Below, piece by piece: positions 1 through 8,531 of a stretch of DNA of 64,000 bases. The position numbers and the translations under genes were made by a program. The DNA is taken from positions 1 to 64,000 of the forward strand of contig NZ_JAFMZQ010000001.1 in assembly GCF_024436415.1 (NCBI RefSeq). Direction: 5' to 3'. The notes beneath the pieces were generated by a model that had not been told where the DNA came from, ran no database searches, and was given only the letters and a program-made list of their open reading frames with translations. Origin of the DNA: Pedobacter deserti. GTDB lineage: Bacteria; Bacteroidota; Bacteroidia; Sphingobacteriales; Sphingobacteriaceae. Each line of letters starts with the position of its first letter. The stretch's first letter is position 1.

Positions 1-226
1 ACTTCGATTCCGTACTGTATTACCTCGCTCGCGCTATAAATGACATCTCTTTAATGAACTTCTCGGGTCCCCCGTCGCGGTTCGCCCTTCTATATCAAAA
101 CGGATCTTCTTTTCAGTTTCTTCCCGGTCTATTCCTCCGGAAGTCAGTTTCAAAAAACCCATCCTTTCAATCTTTTCTTTTCTCCTTTCCGGTATCTGCC
201 GGTCAGGTCCCCGTCGTTTGGGATTG

Positions 227-256
227 CAAAGGTAGAAAAAATTCTGCCGCTGTCAA
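227..256 (-). promoter_or_regulatory. Leftward Bacteroidota-type promoter (proximal)
   Basis: On the minus strand TTGAC (252-256) is followed by a 19-base spacer and TACCTTTG (227-234). This matches the primary sigma factor consensus of Bacteroidota, TTG about 19-21 bases before TAnnTTTG. It fires leftwards out of the window. Its -7 context is nearly identical to that of the second promoter 160 bases upstream, which suggests a strong duplicated promoter. Confidence 0.65.
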
Positions 257-386
257 GAACTTTTTTAAAGTTTTTTTTCGTGCCTCAAAGTTTTAAAACC
301 CTTTCTAACACGATCAGCAGATCCTCTACTCAACCTTTCAATCACTGAAGCTTCCCTCAGCCAACCCCTTCCTCCGAAGCGGAGTG

Positions 387-416
387 CAAAAGTAGAAATA
401 AATCCGCTCCTGCCAA
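387..416 (-). promoter_or_regulatory. Leftward Bacteroidota-type promoter (distal)
   Basis: On the minus strand TTG (414-416), a 19-base spacer and TACTTTTG (387-394) fit the Bacteroidota consensus exactly. Spacing and flanking bases (TTTCTAC before and GCA after the core) match the proximal promoter at 227-256. The pair therefore looks like a tandem promoter for one leftward transcript. Confidence 0.65.
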
Positions 417-690
417 AACAAATCAGCCTTTTATTGGTTTATCCCCTCTAACTTGCTAGCTTACAGCAGGGAAATTTTCATCCTTATTTCTCACTTGCTT
501 AAAAGGCGGCAGACTTGTTTAGTTTGTACAGCGGCCCGCTATATCATAACTCATTATATATGCATATAGTATGTCTTTTGTAATTGTAAGGATTTAACCG
601 TTTAAATATCCGGTTCTTGTAAGGGCTATTCAGTATAAGACAACCTGTATAACTATATTAGGATAAGACAAAGTAGCCACCTGGAAGCAT

Positions 691-752
691 GTGAGTCCGC
701 CATGAGTCCGCCATGAGTCCGCCTTTTCCCAGAAAAAAGGCGGACTCATGGC
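691..752. repeat. 11-base tandem repeat ending in an 18-bp hairpin
   Basis: Three consecutive copies of RTGAGTCCGCC lie at 691-701, 702-712 and 713-723. The last copy is the start of a perfect inverted repeat, 710-727 against 735-752, with a 7-base loop. The stem is 18 bp with no mismatch. It sits downstream of the minus-strand CoA-binding gene and could end that transcript, but no clean T-run follows the stem on that strand. A structured RNA or an interspersed palindromic repeat is equally possible. Confidence 0.6.
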
Positions 753-787
753 TCACTCACACTACTCCCAAAGCGGACTTACCTGCC

Positions 788-805
788 ACCTGGTGCACAC
801 CAGGT
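788..805. repeat. Small inverted repeat
   Basis: ACCTGGTG (788-795) and CACCAGGT (798-805) form an 8-bp perfect stem with a 2-base centre. The word GCCACCTGG just before it also occurs at 676-684, so the two sites bracket the larger hairpin. Function unknown. Confidence 0.4.
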
Positions 806-867
806 AGCATCCAAGACAGATTTCGTGAAGTCGTGAATATTGCAGTAAATAATCAGAAAGCCGAGGC

Positions 868-1227
868 TCAGTACTGGCCAGTAGACAGCATCACCAGCGT
901 GCAGGCAACTACCGGCTCTATGGCATGCTCTTTCAGCAAGGCTATGAGTTCGCTGTTTTCGGTCCCCGGATTAAAGATCACTCTTTTGGGATTTGTCTTT
1001 AAGATATAGTCGTAGTATCCTTTTTGCATCTGAGGGTTAACATACAGTGTGATCGTGTGTATATCCTGATGGATTTCCTGAGGTTCCTCAATCTCTACGC
1101 CCGAAACTACACCGCGCTTAATCCCTACGTTTACAATTTTATGTCCCTTACCTGAAAGCATTTCGGCCGCCAGATAGGCATACCTGCTTGGATTTGGCGT
1201 TGCTCCTATAATTAATGTCTTTTTCAC
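868..1227 (-). CDS. CoA-binding domain protein (YccU/CoA_binding_2 type)
   Basis: Small Rossmann-fold protein of 119 residues, a usual length for the stand-alone CoA_binding_2 family. The glycine turn GATPNPSR near residue 8 and the later NPGTENSEL segment fit the nucleotide/CoA-binding fold. The family resembles the N-terminal domain of succinyl-CoA ligases, but the physiological role of free-standing members is not established. The start codon is GTG; no in-frame ATG lies close upstream. It stands alone on the minus strand, followed by the hairpin region and preceded by the flavoprotein gene 87 bases away. Confidence 0.8.
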   Translation of the reverse strand: MKKTLIIGATPNPSRYAYLAAEMLSGKGHKIVNVGIKRGVVSGVEIEEPQEIHQDIHTITLYVNPQMQKGYYDYILKTNPKRVIFNPGTENSELIALLKEHAIEPVVACTLVMLSTGQY

Positions 1228-1314
1228 AGCCTTACTATTAAATAAATCTTGTGTTTACAACCAATTACCTAACAACTGAATCACCTAAGAGTTTTCGGGC
1301 AGACCAACAGCTCA

Positions 1315-2871
1315 TTAGCTACCCGCATTACCTAAAAAGAGCGCAGCAGCATCGGCGCAATTTATTCCGTCTATAGCGGCCGACACAATTCCGCCGGCGT
1401 AGCCTGCGCCTTCGGCACACGGAAACAAGCCTGCTACCTGCGGATGCTGTAAACTAGTTTGGTCACGCGGAATGCGGACTGGCGCAGAAGTCCTGCTTTC
1501 TACGCCAACAATAATCGCCTCATTTGTATAGTAGCCTTTCATCTTACGTCCAAATACAGGCAGCGCTTTACGGAGACTGCCGGCCACAAAATCCGGAAGG
1601 ATGTCTTTAAGCCGCGAAGACTTCGTGCCGGGCAAGTAGGAATTCTTCGGCAGTGTTGCCGAAAGCCGGTCCTCAACGAAATCAATCATGCGCTGGGCGG
1701 GGGCCACCAGGTCTCCGCCGCCGGCCTCAAAGGCCTTTCTCTCAATCTCTGCCTGAAAATGCATCATCTTTAATGGATGATCACCCTCTACGTCGTCCAA
1801 TGTGACCTGAACCACCGTGCCCGAGTTGGCAAATGGATTATTCCTTTTGGAGGGCGACCAGCCATTGACGACGACCTCATTTTCATCGGTCGCGCAAGGT
1901 GCAATGATGCCGCCCGGGCACATACAAAATGAAAACACTCCCCGTTCCCCCACTTGTTCCACCAGGCTATAATATGCCGGAGGCAAAAACTCACTCCGTA
2001 TATCACAGCGGTATTGTGCAGAATCAATAACATTTTGCGGGTGTTCAATGCGCACACCGAGCGCAAAGGGTTTGGGCTCTACAGCGATTCCCTTTTTGAA
2101 AAGCAACTCATATATATCCCTTGCGGAGTGCCCTGTAGCTAAAATTACAGCGTTGGCCGACAATAACTCCGCTCCATTGATTTCTACGCCCCGTATTCTT
2201 CCGTCTGCAACATGCAGATCGGTTACTTTTTTCCCAAACTGCACCTCTCCGCCTGCAGAAAGGATCGTCTCCCTCATCGCGGTTATAATATTGGGCAGCT
2301 TGTTTGTACCAATATGCGGTCGCGCATCTATGAGAATATCCTCTGAAGCGCCGTGCTGTACAAACATGGCCAGCACCTTATTGATATCACCACGCTTATT
2401 AGATCGGGTATATAATTTTCCGTCGGAGTACGTGCCTGCGCCACCTTCACCATAACAATAGTTGGACTCGGTATTAACAACGCCCTCCTTATTAATAGCG
2501 GCAAGATCTCTTCTACGTTGCTTAACATCTTTCCCGCGTTCCAGTACGATTGGCCTAAAGCCGTTCTCGATACATCTTAATGCAGCAAAAAGGCCCGCTG
2601 GTCCGGCGCCCACAATAATTACAGGCAACCCGAGGCTGACATTTTGATAGTGAAAAACCAGAGGCTCTGCCAAATTATCCTCATCAAGAAATACCTCTAC
2701 CTGCATCCTGTACACCACGCGCCTTGAACGGGCATCAATGGAGCGTTTTAGAATTTTATAGGTATTAAGGCGGGAATATTGGCGCCCCAGCGCGCTGGAA
2801 AGCGCCCGACGTATCGCCGCGTCACTTGAAACATCCTCGGGGATTAAAGCGATATCAACTGTTTTTCTCAT
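1315..2871 (-). CDS. FAD-dependent dehydrogenase of the COG2509 type
   Basis: Flavoprotein of 518 residues. An N-terminal region of about 80 residues is typical of this family and precedes the dinucleotide-binding motif GAGPAG at residues 88-93. Downstream come the family motifs YCYGEGGAGTYSDGKLYTR, ATGHSARD and a C-terminal GAGYAGGI segment that closes the FAD site. Family members are called uncharacterised FAD-dependent dehydrogenases, so the substrate is unknown. I start at the ATG at 2871: a longer frame begins with TTG inside a TACCTTTG -7 box (2905-2912), which would be untranscribed. Confidence 0.88.
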   Translation of the reverse strand: MRKTVDIALIPEDVSSDAAIRRALSSALGRQYSRLNTYKILKRSIDARSRRVVYRMQVEVFLDEDNLAEPLVFHYQNVSLGLPVIIVGAGPAGLFAALRCIENGFRPIVLERGKDVKQRRRDLAAINKEGVVNTESNYCYGEGGAGTYSDGKLYTRSNKRGDINKVLAMFVQHGASEDILIDARPHIGTNKLPNIITAMRETILSAGGEVQFGKKVTDLHVADGRIRGVEINGAELLSANAVILATGHSARDIYELLFKKGIAVEPKPFALGVRIEHPQNVIDSAQYRCDIRSEFLPPAYYSLVEQVGERGVFSFCMCPGGIIAPCATDENEVVVNGWSPSKRNNPFANSGTVVQVTLDDVEGDHPLKMMHFQAEIERKAFEAGGGDLVAPAQRMIDFVEDRLSATLPKNSYLPGTKSSRLKDILPDFVAGSLRKALPVFGRKMKGYYTNEAIIVGVESRTSAPVRIPRDQTSLQHPQVAGLFPCAEGAGYAGGIVSAAIDGINCADAAALFLGNAGS

Positions 2872-2904
2872 GTCAACAGTCAGGTTTTTATCCTGAAACT
2901 GTAA

Positions 2905-2912
2905 CAAAGGTA
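2905..2912 (-). promoter_or_regulatory. -7 box upstream of the FAD dehydrogenase
   Basis: Minus-strand TACCTTTG matches the Bacteroidota -7 consensus and lies 34 bases upstream of the chosen start. I see no TTG at the expected -33 position, so this is a half-site only. Confidence 0.35.
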
Positions 2913-2988
2913 CGAAAGTTGAGTTCTAATTTGTAAATTAACCAACAAAAGCGGAGCGTGTAGCGCATCCGTATTAAACACAAAAACA

Positions 2989-3570
2989 ATGAAAAAAGTA
3001 GTATTAGCAGTATTAGGAGTTGTGGTTTTATTAGTCGTTTTCAGCGGTTGCGGGTATAACGATCTTGTAAGACTTGACGAAGATGTTAAGACCAAATGGG
3101 CACAGGTAGAAACACAGTATCAGCGCCGGTCAGACCTGATCCCCAACCTCGTCAGCACCGTAAAAGGTGCCGCAAAGTTTGAGCAGACCACGCTTACCCA
3201 GGTTATAGAAGCACGTTCAAAAGCAAGCCAGATCACTGTTGACCCTGATAAACTCACCGAGGAAAATATGCAGAAATATCAGGCGGCGCAAGGTCAGCTT
3301 AGCCAGGCGCTTGGCCGGCTTATGGTGCTTACCGAAAACTATCCTCAGTTGAAGGCTACCCAACAGTTCAGCGACCTGTCGGCACAGCTGGAGGGTACAG
3401 AAAACCGTATTACAGTAGCGCGTAAAGATTTTAACGACGCCGTACAGGTATACAATACCAAGGTCAGATCTTTCCCCAACAACCTTACCGCCGGAATATT
3501 TGGCTTCAGTCAGAAGGCCGCCTTTAAAGCAGACGCAGGTGCTCAGAATGCTCCAAAGGTAGAGTTCTAG
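2989..3570 (+). CDS. lemA: LemA family protein
   Basis: A 193-residue LemA protein. It has one N-terminal hydrophobic helix ending in a lipobox-like FSGC (Cys21), followed by the long helical LemA domain with the characteristic stretch QYQRRSDLIPNLVSTVKG. It should be anchored in the inner membrane with the helical bundle outside. The biochemical role of LemA is not settled. It is the first gene of a compact cluster with two TPM-domain proteins (gaps of 2 and 3 bases). LemA next to TPM proteins is a recurring arrangement and suggests a joint envelope function. Confidence 0.93.
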   Translation: MKKVVLAVLGVVVLLVVFSGCGYNDLVRLDEDVKTKWAQVETQYQRRSDLIPNLVSTVKGAAKFEQTTLTQVIEARSKASQITVDPDKLTEENMQKYQAAQGQLSQALGRLMVLTENYPQLKATQQFSDLSAQLEGTENRITVARKDFNDAVQVYNTKVRSFPNNLTAGIFGFSQKAAFKADAGAQNAPKVEF

Positions 3571-3572
3571 GG

Positions 3573-4016
3573 ATGGGGTTATTCAGTAAATACGAACAGG
3601 ACCTGATCGCCGACGCGATTGCCAGTGCAGAAAAAAACACCTCGGGAGAGATCAGGGTGGCTGTTGACAAACACTGTCAGGGTGATGCTTTTGAGCAGGC
3701 TACCTCATATTTCACAAAACTCGATATGGATAAAACAGCACGTCACAACGGCGTGCTGATTTACCTTGCTTATGAGGACCATAAATTTGCTATTATCGGC
3801 GACAGCGGGATCAACCGCGTTGTACCCCCCGATTTCTGGGAGACGACCAAGGTAGCCATGCAAGCACATTTTGCCGCTGGAAATCTTGCTCAGGGCATCA
3901 TTGCCGGCGTTACGCTGGCAGGTGAAAAACTGGCTACTTTCTTTCCTTCAGCGCATGACGACATCAACGAACTGCCCAACGATATCGTTTTCATGGATAA
4001 ACCTAAAGATCGCTAA
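3573..4016 (+). CDS. TPM domain protein without membrane anchor
   Basis: 147 residues containing a single TPM (DUF477-type) fold, with no signal peptide and no transmembrane segment. It starts two bases after lemA and ends three bases before a second, membrane-anchored TPM protein, so the three are almost certainly one transcript. TPM domains have been linked to photosystem II repair in plants, where phosphatase activity has been reported; bacterial roles are unclear. This copy is the soluble partner. The TPM core (SGEIRVAVDKHCQGDAF through GVLIYLAYEDHKFAIIGD) is intact. Confidence 0.85.
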   Translation: MGLFSKYEQDLIADAIASAEKNTSGEIRVAVDKHCQGDAFEQATSYFTKLDMDKTARHNGVLIYLAYEDHKFAIIGDSGINRVVPPDFWETTKVAMQAHFAAGNLAQGIIAGVTLAGEKLATFFPSAHDDINELPNDIVFMDKPKDR

Positions 4017-4019
4017 GCC

Positions 4020-4787
4020 ATGAAAAAACTATGTATAGCAGCGGTCTTTAGTTTCATCGCCTGTTTCGCATTTGGCCAGGACCTCCCGGTCAAGCCGTCA
4101 AAACTGGTGAACGATTATACGGGTACCTTATCGGCCCAGCAACTCAACAGTCTGGAACGGAAGCTCGTTGCTTTTGACGACTCCACCTCCACGCAAATTT
4201 CGATTGCCATTGTGAAGACGGTGGGCGACTACGACATCAATGAATATGCCCTTGAACTGGGCAGAAAGTGGGGCGTGGGCGGCGCTAAGAATAACAATGG
4301 CGTGATGATCGTTGTGGCCTTGGGCGACAGGAAAATCTCTATACAGACGGGATATGGCTTAGAGGGCGTGCTCCCGGACGTGTATGCCAAGCGTATCATC
4401 GAAAACGACATCAAGCCCTTTTTTAAACAGGAAGATTATTACGGCGGACTCGAATCGGGAACCAATGCGATCATCAGCTACACCAAAGGTGAGTACAAGC
4501 AAGACAAACCCAGGGGTAGAAAAGGTGGAGGGATTCCATCGGCAGCTATACTCTTACTGATCATTGTGATCATTGTTATCCTCATCAAAAGAGGTGGCGG
4601 CGGCGGTGGTGGCCGACAGGTCATTGGCAGTCGCGGCGTTGCGGATGCATTGTTCTGGAGTATGCTACTCGGCGGAGGACGAAGCTCTGGCCACGGCGGA
4701 GGCTGGGGAGGCGGAAGCAGCGGCGGTGGTTTCGGTGGTTTCGGCGGAGGAAGTTTTGGAGGTGGCGGAAGCAGCGGAAGCTGGTAA
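4020..4787 (+). CDS. Secreted, membrane-anchored TPM domain protein with glycine-rich tail
   Basis: 255 residues. A cleavable signal peptide (about 1-20, ending FGQ) is followed by a TPM domain (about 25-150), one transmembrane helix (about 172-190) and a tail dominated by Gly and Ser from about residue 192 to the end. This YgcG-like layout puts the TPM domain in the periplasm and the glycine-rich tail in the cytoplasm. Third gene of the LemA cluster. The GGC/GGT-rich tail produces long artefactual open frames on the other strand and in other frames, which I ignore. Confidence 0.9.
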   Translation: MKKLCIAAVFSFIACFAFGQDLPVKPSKLVNDYTGTLSAQQLNSLERKLVAFDDSTSTQISIAIVKTVGDYDINEYALELGRKWGVGGAKNNNGVMIVVALGDRKISIQTGYGLEGVLPDVYAKRIIENDIKPFFKQEDYYGGLESGTNAIISYTKGEYKQDKPRGRKGGGIPSAAILLLIIVIIVILIKRGGGGGGGRQVIGSRGVADALFWSMLLGGGRSSGHGGGWGGGSSGGGFGGFGGGSFGGGGSSGSW

Positions 4788-4802
4788 TCCAAAAAAGCAC
4801 AC

Positions 4803-5354
4803 ATGGAACTACATAAATGGAAAACACTTTCCACCAGATACCTGGTGAAAGAGAAATGGGCGACACTTCGTGTCGATACCTGCGATCTGCAGAACGGACA
4901 AATAAAAGACGACTATTACGTGCTGGAATACCCCAACTGGGTTAATGCTGTTGCCCTAACCGAAAACAACACCATCCTGATGGTGCGGCAATACCGCCAT
5001 GCGGGCGACATTATATCCCTGGAAATACCAGGCGGAGTGATCGATGGAGATGAAGATCCGGAAACTGCGATAAAAAGGGAAATGCTGGAAGAAACCGGTT
5101 ATACCTTTCCGAGCATCGAATTACTGGCCACCTCGTATCCCAATCCGGCTACGGCAAACAACATCACTTACATGTACTTACTTACCGGAGGGGTTAAAAC
5201 ACATGAGCAACATCTTGATCAGCATGAGGTACTGGAAGTAGAGGAATATACCATTGAGGAGGTAAAGCAATTACTACTGGATAACCAGATTGCACAGTCG
5301 CTGCACACTACAGCGCTATTTTATGGATTAATGAAGTTAGGGGTGCTGAAATAG
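4803..5354 (+). CDS. NUDIX hydrolase, ADP-ribose pyrophosphatase-like
   Basis: 183 residues. The Nudix box runs from about residue 77 to 99 (GGVIDGDEDPETAIKREMLE followed by ETG) and carries the REMLEETG metal-binding core. The overall pattern, with VRQYRHA before the box, resembles ADP-ribose/ADP-sugar pyrophosphatases (NudF-like), which hydrolyse nucleoside diphosphate sugars. The exact substrate cannot be read from sequence. It follows the TPM gene by 15 bases and ends five bases from the dnaA stop codon on the other strand; I see no terminator in that gap. Confidence 0.88.
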   Translation: MELHKWKTLSTRYLVKEKWATLRVDTCDLQNGQIKDDYYVLEYPNWVNAVALTENNTILMVRQYRHAGDIISLEIPGGVIDGDEDPETAIKREMLEETGYTFPSIELLATSYPNPATANNITYMYLLTGGVKTHEQHLDQHEVLEVEEYTIEEVKQLLLDNQIAQSLHTTALFYGLMKLGVLK

Positions 5355-5359
5355 CCTCC

Positions 5360-6790
5360 CTAACTCATCTTTAATTTCTTCTGTATGTCGTTGACATACC
5401 CTTTGAATTTCTTATCTGTATCAATCAGATCTTCTACGGTCTGACATGCATAAATTACCGTAGAGTGGTCGCGGCCGCCAAAGAAAGCCCCGATAGTTTT
5501 CAGGGAAGATTTTGTATGGCTTTTCGACAAGTACATGGAGATTTGACGCGCCTGAACGATTTCACGCTTGCGGGTCTGCGACTTTACCATATCTACAGGC
5601 ACCTCGAAGTATTCACAAACAAGCTTCTGGATATATTCCATAGATATCTCTTTCGAAGTGTTCTTTATGAAATTTTTCAGCATTTGCTTGGCAAGCGCCA
5701 GGTCTATATCCTTTTTATTGAGTGTAGACTGTGCAAGCAGGGACACCATTGCGCCTTCCAGCTCACGAACGTTGTTATCAATATTATGCGCTACGTATTC
5801 TATCACTTCCGTCGGAAGATCAATACCGTCAGCATACATCTTTTTCCTTAATATGGCAATCCTTGTCTCCAGATCCGGAATCTGCAAATCTGCAGACAGA
5901 CCCCATTTAAATCTGCTGAGCAAGCGCTCCTCAAGTCCGGCCAGATCTTTAGGCGCCTTATCAGAAGTAAGGATCACCTGCTTGCCCGACTGGTGAAGAT
6001 GATTGAAAATATGGAAGAAGATATCCTGTGTCTTTTCCTTGCCCGCGAAGTTATGAACATCATCCATAATGATCACGTCCATCGCCTGGTAAAAGTTCAC
6101 GAAATCATTGATGGTGTTGTTTTTCAGTGAGTCTACAAACTGCTGGCAAAACTTCTCACATGACACATAGATCACCAGCTTATCCGGCACATTGCGCTTA
6201 ATCTCATTTCCGATGGCCTGCGCGAGGTGTGTTTTACCCAAACCCACTCCTCCATAGATCATCAGCGGATTAAAAGAAGTACCCCCAGGTTTCGCGGCTA
6301 CGGCGTAACCGGCAGACCTTGCAAGCCTGTTGCAGTCGCCTTCAATATAGTTCTCAAAAGTATAGTTGGAATTTAATTGGGGATCAACGTTCAGCTTCTT
6401 TAAACCAGGAATGATGAAAGGGTTCTTGATATCCTTGTTGATGGACACCGGAATCGGCATCGACTGACGTTTAGCTTCCGCACCATTGCCATTGCTCGGC
6501 ATGTTTGTCGTGTAAGGAGAACCCGAGTTGGAAGACTTGTCGACCACTATATTATACTCGAGCCGTCCTTCCTCGCCCAGCTGCTTCTTCACCGTCTTGC
6601 GCAACAGCCCTACATAATGCTCTTCCAACCACTCATAGAAGAATAAACTTGGCACCTGTATAGTCAAAACGTTGCCTTCCAGTTTCAATGCGGATATCGG
6701 CTCAAACCAGGTTTTGAAACTCTGGTTTGGAATGTTATCCTTTATGATTTGGAGACAGTTTTTCCATACTTCTGTACAAGTTTTTTCCAT
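5360..6790 (-). CDS. dnaA: Chromosomal replication initiator protein DnaA
   Basis: 476 residues with the full DnaA layout. Domain I is N-terminal (about 1-80), a variable linker follows, and the AAA+ domain carries Walker A GGVGLGKTH (180-188) and Walker B IIMDDVHNF. C-terminal domain IV has the DnaA-box recognition signature GGRDHSTVIYACQTVED. It binds DnaA boxes and melts oriC. I start at the ATG at 6790 (MEKTC), the usual position for this family; a longer frame upstream adds 26 residues without homology. The upstream gap has DnaA-box-like sites, which could serve autoregulation or oriC. Confidence 0.97.
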   Translation of the reverse strand: MEKTCTEVWKNCLQIIKDNIPNQSFKTWFEPISALKLEGNVLTIQVPSLFFYEWLEEHYVGLLRKTVKKQLGEEGRLEYNIVVDKSSNSGSPYTTNMPSNGNGAEAKRQSMPIPVSINKDIKNPFIIPGLKKLNVDPQLNSNYTFENYIEGDCNRLARSAGYAVAAKPGGTSFNPLMIYGGVGLGKTHLAQAIGNEIKRNVPDKLVIYVSCEKFCQQFVDSLKNNTINDFVNFYQAMDVIIMDDVHNFAGKEKTQDIFFHIFNHLHQSGKQVILTSDKAPKDLAGLEERLLSRFKWGLSADLQIPDLETRIAILRKKMYADGIDLPTEVIEYVAHNIDNNVRELEGAMVSLLAQSTLNKKDIDLALAKQMLKNFIKNTSKEISMEYIQKLVCEYFEVPVDMVKSQTRKREIVQARQISMYLSKSHTKSSLKTIGAFFGGRDHSTVIYACQTVEDLIDTDKKFKGYVNDIQKKLKMS

Positions 6791-6983
6791 TGTTATCATA
6801 TAATTTGTTGGTTTACAGTGGCGATACGACATAAAAAAAAGCGGCGTTTCGACAGATCGAATATTCAAAAAATTATCAACAAAAAAAACATAATTTTCAA
6901 TTATTCGGTAACTGTCTAACCAGCAATATCATACTACTCTTAACCTCAATTTTTTCTGTGGATAACTATTTTTTAACACATTT
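6791..6983. promoter_or_regulatory. AT-rich dnaA upstream region with DnaA boxes (possible oriC or autoregulation)
   Basis: Between dnaA and the mutase gene the sequence is very AT-rich. It contains TGTGGATAA at 6957-6965, an exact match to the DnaA box read on the opposite strand, and TTATCAACA at 6873-6881, one mismatch from consensus. Such sites upstream of dnaA are used for autoregulation and, in many bacteria, for the origin. Two boxes are too few to call oriC with confidence. Confidence 0.4.
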
Positions 6984-8531
6984 TCAGTACTCGCCAAAAA
7001 TACTTCTTAACGTGTCAGAAACCTCCCCTAAGGTAGCGTAGGCCTCGACGGCGACCACTATATAAGGCATCAGATTAGCTTCTCCACGTGCTGCTGAAGC
7101 CAGATCTGACAGGGCTTTATCTACCGCCGCCTGGTCGCGCTCCGCCCGCAGCTTTTTCAGCTTCTCCATCTGCACCAGCCGTATCGATTCATCTACAGCA
7201 AAGACCTCGCCCGAAGCCTCTTGATCCTGCACATATTTATTCACACCTACAATGACGCGGTCGCCCTTTTCTACCTCCGTCTGGTACTGGTAGGCTGCCT
7301 CGGCAATCTGCTCCTGAATATACCCCTGCTCTATCGCATTCACCGCCCCGCCCATCGCATCGATCTTATCCAGGTAGACCTTGGCCGCAGCTTCCATGTC
7401 ATTGGTAAGCGTCTCCACAAAATACGAGCCCGCCAGCGGGTCGACCGTATCTGTTACCCCGCTCTCATGCGCAATGATCTGCTGGGTGCGCAGGGCTATC
7501 CGGGCGGCCGACTCGGTGGGGAGCGACAAGGCTTCGTCGTAGCCGTTCGTGTGGAGCGACTGCGTTCCGCCAAGTACCGCAGCCATCGCCTGATTTGCTA
7601 CCCGCACTACGTTATTTAAAGGCTGCTGTGCCGTTAAGGTAGAGCCACCGGTCTGTGTATGAAACCGCAGCATCTGCGCCTTGCTGTCGGTAGCCCCGCA
7701 ATCTCTTGTAATGCCGGCCCACATGCGCCGGGCAGCCCTGAACTTTGCGATTTCCTCAAAAAAGTTATTGTGACAATTGAAAAAGAAAGAAAGCCTCTTG
7801 GCAAACACATTGATATCTAAGCCTTTCTCCATGGCGGCTTTCAGATAGGCCTTGCCATTGGCCAGTGTAAAAGCCAGTTCCTGCACGGCGGTCGACCCCG
7901 CCTCGCGGATATGATACCCTGATATGGATATGGTATTCCATTTCGGAACCTCCTTTGCGCAGTACTCAAAGATATCCGTAATGATGCGCATAGAAGGCTT
8001 AGGTGGATATATATACGTACCCCTTGCAGCGTACTCCTTTAGTATATCGTTTTGTATAGTACCCGAAAGCTGACTAAGATCGGCCCCCTGCTTCCTTGCA
8101 AGCGCGATATACATGGCAAGCAAGATGGAGGCTGTCGCGTTGATCGTCATGGAGGTCGTGATTTTCTCTAGCGAGATCCCATCAAACAACAGCTCCATAT
8201 CCTTAAGCGAATCAATCGCCACCCCAACCTTGCCTACCTCTCCATCAGCCATCTCATGGTCAGAGTCGTATCCAATCTGCGTCGGAAGATCGAATGCCAC
8301 AGACAGACCGGTAGTGCCCTGAGCAAGCAGGTAGTGGTATCGTTTGTTTGAAGCCTCGGCCGTGGAAAACCCGGCATACTGCCTCATGGTCCAGAGCCTG
8401 CCCCTGTACATATCTTTTTGAATACCCCGCGTAAAGGGAAACGCTCCCGGCTCTTCGTTCATCGGCGCCGCCTCCCTGTACACATCCTTAATCACAATAC
8501 CCGAACTGGTCGTAAATTTTTTCTCACTCAT
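6984..8531 (-). CDS. Methylmalonyl-CoA mutase large (alpha) subunit, TIM-barrel part only
   Basis: 515 residues covering the substrate-binding TIM barrel of acyl-CoA mutases. RQYAGF (Tyr at residue 52) and the [11 protein letters not shown] segment keep the Tyr and Arg that distinguish methylmalonyl-CoA mutase from isobutyryl-CoA mutase, and SGYH keeps the histidine near the cobalt. The protein stops after the barrel: no C-terminal B12-binding domain (DxHxxG) is present, so a separate small subunit must supply cobalamin. I use the ATG at 8531, which overlaps the upstream gene by eight bases and shows coupling; a longer frame adds 17 non-homologous residues. Confidence 0.88.
   Translation of the reverse strand: MSEKKFTTSSGIVIKDVYREAAPMNEEPGAFPFTRGIQKDMYRGRLWTMRQYAGFSTAEASNKRYHYLLAQGTTGLSVAFDLPTQIGYDSDHEMADGEVGKVGVAIDSLKDMELLFDGISLEKITTSMTINATASILLAMYIALARKQGADLSQLSGTIQNDILKEYAARGTYIYPPKPSMRIITDIFEYCAKEVPKWNTISISGYHIREAGSTAVQELAFTLANGKAYLKAAMEKGLDINVFAKRLSFFFNCHNNFFEEIAKFRAARRMWAGITRDCGATDSKAQMLRFHTQTGGSTLTAQQPLNNVVRVANQAMAAVLGGTQSLHTNGYDEALSLPTESAARIALRTQQIIAHESGVTDTVDPLAGSYFVETLTNDMEAAAKVYLDKIDAMGGAVNAIEQGYIQEQIAEAAYQYQTEVEKGDRVIVGVNKYVQDQEASGEVFAVDESIRLVQMEKLKKLRAERDQAAVDKALSDLASAARGEANLMPYIVVAVEAYATLGEVSDTLRSIFGEY

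Larger units (their letters stand above)
1..867. other. Long non-coding stretch with promoters and hairpins
   Basis: No convincing protein gene is visible here. The short open frames have no recognisable domain, and one of them runs through a perfect hairpin and into the antisense of the neighbouring gene. The stretch contains two tandem leftward promoters (227-256 and 387-416), a 12-base palindrome in AT-rich sequence at 557-568, three 11-base tandem repeats with an 18-bp hairpin (691-752), and a second small hairpin at 788-805. From base 226 leftwards it would be the untranslated leader of whatever the promoters drive. That product lies outside the window; a stable RNA operon is one possibility. 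Confidence 0.6.

Noticed and set aside
1-60. rRNA or tRNA remnant at the left edge
   Set aside because: I could not match the sequence to any rRNA or tRNA feature; only the tandem promoters hint at a stable RNA outside the window.
54-296. Short open frame of 80 codons in the left non-coding stretch
   Set aside because: No domain or ribosome-binding context, and it runs antisense through the proximal tandem promoter, where a leader is expected.
557-568. 12-base palindrome TATATGCATATA
   Set aside because: Short and in AT-rich sequence, where such palindromes arise easily; nothing nearby supports an operator.
713-1009. Open frame of 98 codons on the plus strand
   Set aside because: It begins inside the perfect 18-bp hairpin and its second half is antisense to the CoA-binding gene; no homology is apparent.
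4478-4866. Proline- and glycine-rich open frames around the TPM gene tail
   Set aside because: They result from the GGC/GGT repeat coding for the glycine-rich tail read in other frames.
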